A stretch of DNA of 6,998 nt. Origin: DASVDK01 sp036562265 [NCBI: Thermodesulfobacteriota bacterium]. GTDB lineage: Bacteria > DASVDK01. Below are positions 5,857 to 6,998 of this stretch, one piece after another. Made by a program: the position numbers and the translations under genes. Positions within the stretch are counted from its first letter, which is position 1; every line of letters starts with the position of its first letter. The notes below the pieces were generated by a model. The model was not told the origin of the DNA. It did not search any database and saw only the letters and a program-made list of their open reading frames with translations. The DNA lies in contig DATCKS010000555.1 in assembly GCA_036562265.1 (NCBI GenBank), positions 1-6,998 of the forward strand, read 5' to 3'.

Positions 5857-6984
5857 GTGGCGGTCGACACGGCGGGGATCGCCGTCAAGGGGCTCGTCAA
5901 GCGGTTCGGCAAGGCGACCGCGCTCCACGGGATCGACTTCGAGGTCGCGCGGGGCGAGCTGATCTCGATACTCGGCCCGAGCGGCTGCGGCAAGACGACC
6001 ACCCTGCGGTGCATCGCGGGGCTCGAGGAGGGGGACGAGGGCGAGATCTACATCGCCGGCCGGCTCGTCTCCGACTTCGCGCGCCGGCGCGTCCTCGCCC
6101 CGGACCGCCGCGGCATCGGCATGGTCTTCCAGTCGTACGCCATCTGGCCCCACATGACCGTCTACCAGAACGTGGCCTATCCGCTGGTCGCCAGGGGGAT
6201 GCCGCGCAAGGCGATCCGGGAGCCGGTCATGGAGAGCCTCGCCCTCGTCGGCATGGCGGACTTCGCCGACCGGCCGGCCACGAACCTCTCGGGCGGCCAG
6301 CAGCAGCGCGTGGCGCTCGCCCGCGCCCTCGTCGCGAAGCCGCAGCTCCTCCTCCTCGACGAGCCGCTCTCGAACCTCGACGCCAAGCTGCGCGACCAGA
6401 CCCGCTTCGAGGTCCGCCAGATCCAGCAGCGCCTCGGCGTGACGGCGCTGTACGTCACGCACGACCAGAGCGAGGCGATGGCCATCAGCGACCGGATCAT
6501 CGTCATGAACGGGGGGCGGATCGAGCAGATCGGCACGCCGCTCGAGATCTACCAGCGGCCCGCCTCGCCGTTCGTGGCCGACTTCGTCGGCAGCTCGAAC
6601 TTCCTCGAGCTACGCGACACGGCCGTACGGGACGGGTTCGTGGTCGGCGTCACCGCCGGCGGGCAGCCGATCCGGGTCGCCGGCGGGAGTCACGACGGCG
6701 GGCGGCTGCTCGTGGCGGTGCGGCCGCAGTTCTGCACGGCGTGGCCGGCCGGAGCCCCGGTGCCCGAGGGGCAGAACCGGCTGCTCGGGCGGATCACGCG
6801 GACGACGTACTTCGGCGAGCGGAGCGAGGCGATCGTCGACGCCGGCGGGGAGTCGCTCCTCGTCTACCTCCCGCTCGGCAGCCCGCTCGCGACCGGGCAG
6901 GACGTGCAGGTGACGTTTGCGCCGGAACACTGCATCCCGCTCGCGGGGCAGCGACCGTCATCCACCAGAGAGGGGACAGCATGA
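5857..6984 (+). CDS. ABC transporter ATP-binding protein with C-terminal TOBE-like domain (FbpC/PotA type)
   Basis: 375 aa, opening with GTG at 5857 behind GGAGGGG at 5846-5852. All catalytic motifs are intact: Walker A GPSGCGKT (40-47), Q-loop Gln92 in VFQSYAIWPH, signature LSGGQQQ (144-150), Walker B LLLLDE (164-169), D-loop SNLDAK, and the switch His201 in VTHDQSEA. After GTPLEIYQRPASPFVADFVGSSNF the chain continues for about 125 residues as a TOBE-type regulatory/substrate-sensing region containing VAVRPQF. SYAIWPHMTVYQNVAYPL is typical of the putrescine/iron/thiamine-like importer ATPases. It energises the fused permease encoded one base upstream. Its stop overlaps the next start (ATGA), so it belongs to the same transcript. 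The family is certain, the substrate is not indicated. Confidence 0.95.
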   Translation: MAVDTAGIAVKGLVKRFGKATALHGIDFEVARGELISILGPSGCGKTTTLRCIAGLEEGDEGEIYIAGRLVSDFARRRVLAPDRRGIGMVFQSYAIWPHMTVYQNVAYPLVARGMPRKAIREPVMESLALVGMADFADRPATNLSGGQQQRVALARALVAKPQLLLLDEPLSNLDAKLRDQTRFEVRQIQQRLGVTALYVTHDQSEAMAISDRIIVMNGGRIEQIGTPLEIYQRPASPFVADFVGSSNFLELRDTAVRDGFVVGVTAGGQPIRVAGGSHDGGRLLVAVRPQFCTAWPAGAPVPEGQNRLLGRITRTTYFGERSEAIVDAGGESLLVYLPLGSPLATGQDVQVTFAPEHCIPLAGQRPSSTREGTA

Positions 6985-6998
6985 AGCTCGTTTCATTC
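6981..6998 (+). CDS. start of a downstream gene, possibly fumarylacetoacetate hydrolase family (partial)
   Basis: ATG at 6981-6983 overlaps the ATPase stop (ATGA) and is preceded by a strong Shine-Dalgarno AGAGAGGGG at 6967-6975. Only MKLVSF is visible. FAH-family hydrolases/decarboxylases often open with MKLVSF or a close variant, and such enzymes commonly occur next to transporter genes for aromatic or organic acids. Six residues cannot prove a family. That a coding gene starts here is well supported by the overlap and the ribosome-binding site; its identity is a guess. Confidence 0.6.

Noticed and set aside
4083-6014. Open minus-strand frame of 643 codons opposite the permease and ATPase genes
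   Set aside because: Its translation is a low-complexity mix of Arg, Glu, His and Asp with no domain, as expected opposite a high-GC gene with strong third-position GC. The plus strand carries unmistakable permease and ATPase motifs.

Overview
This is a GC-rich bacterial window with ordinary chromosomal content. The Sec-type signal peptides, the periplasmic binding protein, the transhydrogenase tail and the ElyC-like envelope protein fit a Gram-negative or other diderm bacterium. High-GC Proteobacteria or a Rokubacteria/Methylomirabilota-type soil lineage would both fit, but the sequence does not settle the taxon. No RNA gene, CRISPR array, transposase or prophage gene was seen.

Layout, left half. 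Bases 1-85 are the last 27 codons of a plus-strand gene that looks like pntB (NAD(P) transhydrogenase beta subunit). A possible 43-residue single-pass membrane protein follows on the minus strand (82-213), and its stop overlaps the pntB stop. A seven-bladed Vgb/streptogramin-lyase-like exported propeller protein lies at 301-1269 (+). A 25-base tandem repeat (1275-1324) separates it from the minus-strand genes. Those are a DUF218/YdcF (ElyC-like) membrane protein (1364-2161) and, upstream of it, a FadR-type GntR regulator (2202-2912).

Layout, right half. A control region at about 2892-3061 is dense in palindromes and GGTT/AACC half-sites. It separates the regulator from a divergent, tightly packed plus-strand operon: periplasmic binding protein (3062-4117), fused two-domain permease (4098-5855), ATPase with TOBE-like tail (5857-6984), and the start of a fourth gene (6981-) whose first residues, MKLVSF, resemble fumarylacetoacetate-hydrolase-family N-termini. 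The genes overlap by 20 nt, are separated by 1 nt, and overlap by 4 nt in turn, so they are probably co-transcribed and translationally coupled.

How it fits together. The simplest reading is a complete FbpABC/AfuABC-architecture importer under a divergently encoded, ligand-responsive FadR-family regulator, feeding a catabolic enzyme that begins at the window edge. The binding protein lacks the paired tyrosines of true ferric-binding proteins, so an organic acid or other small anion is a better guess than Fe(III). The substrate cannot be read from the sequence. I see no clearly novel system. The most useful leads are the operator cluster, the unassigned substrate, the tandem repeat, the altered Vgb-like active site and the small membrane ORF.
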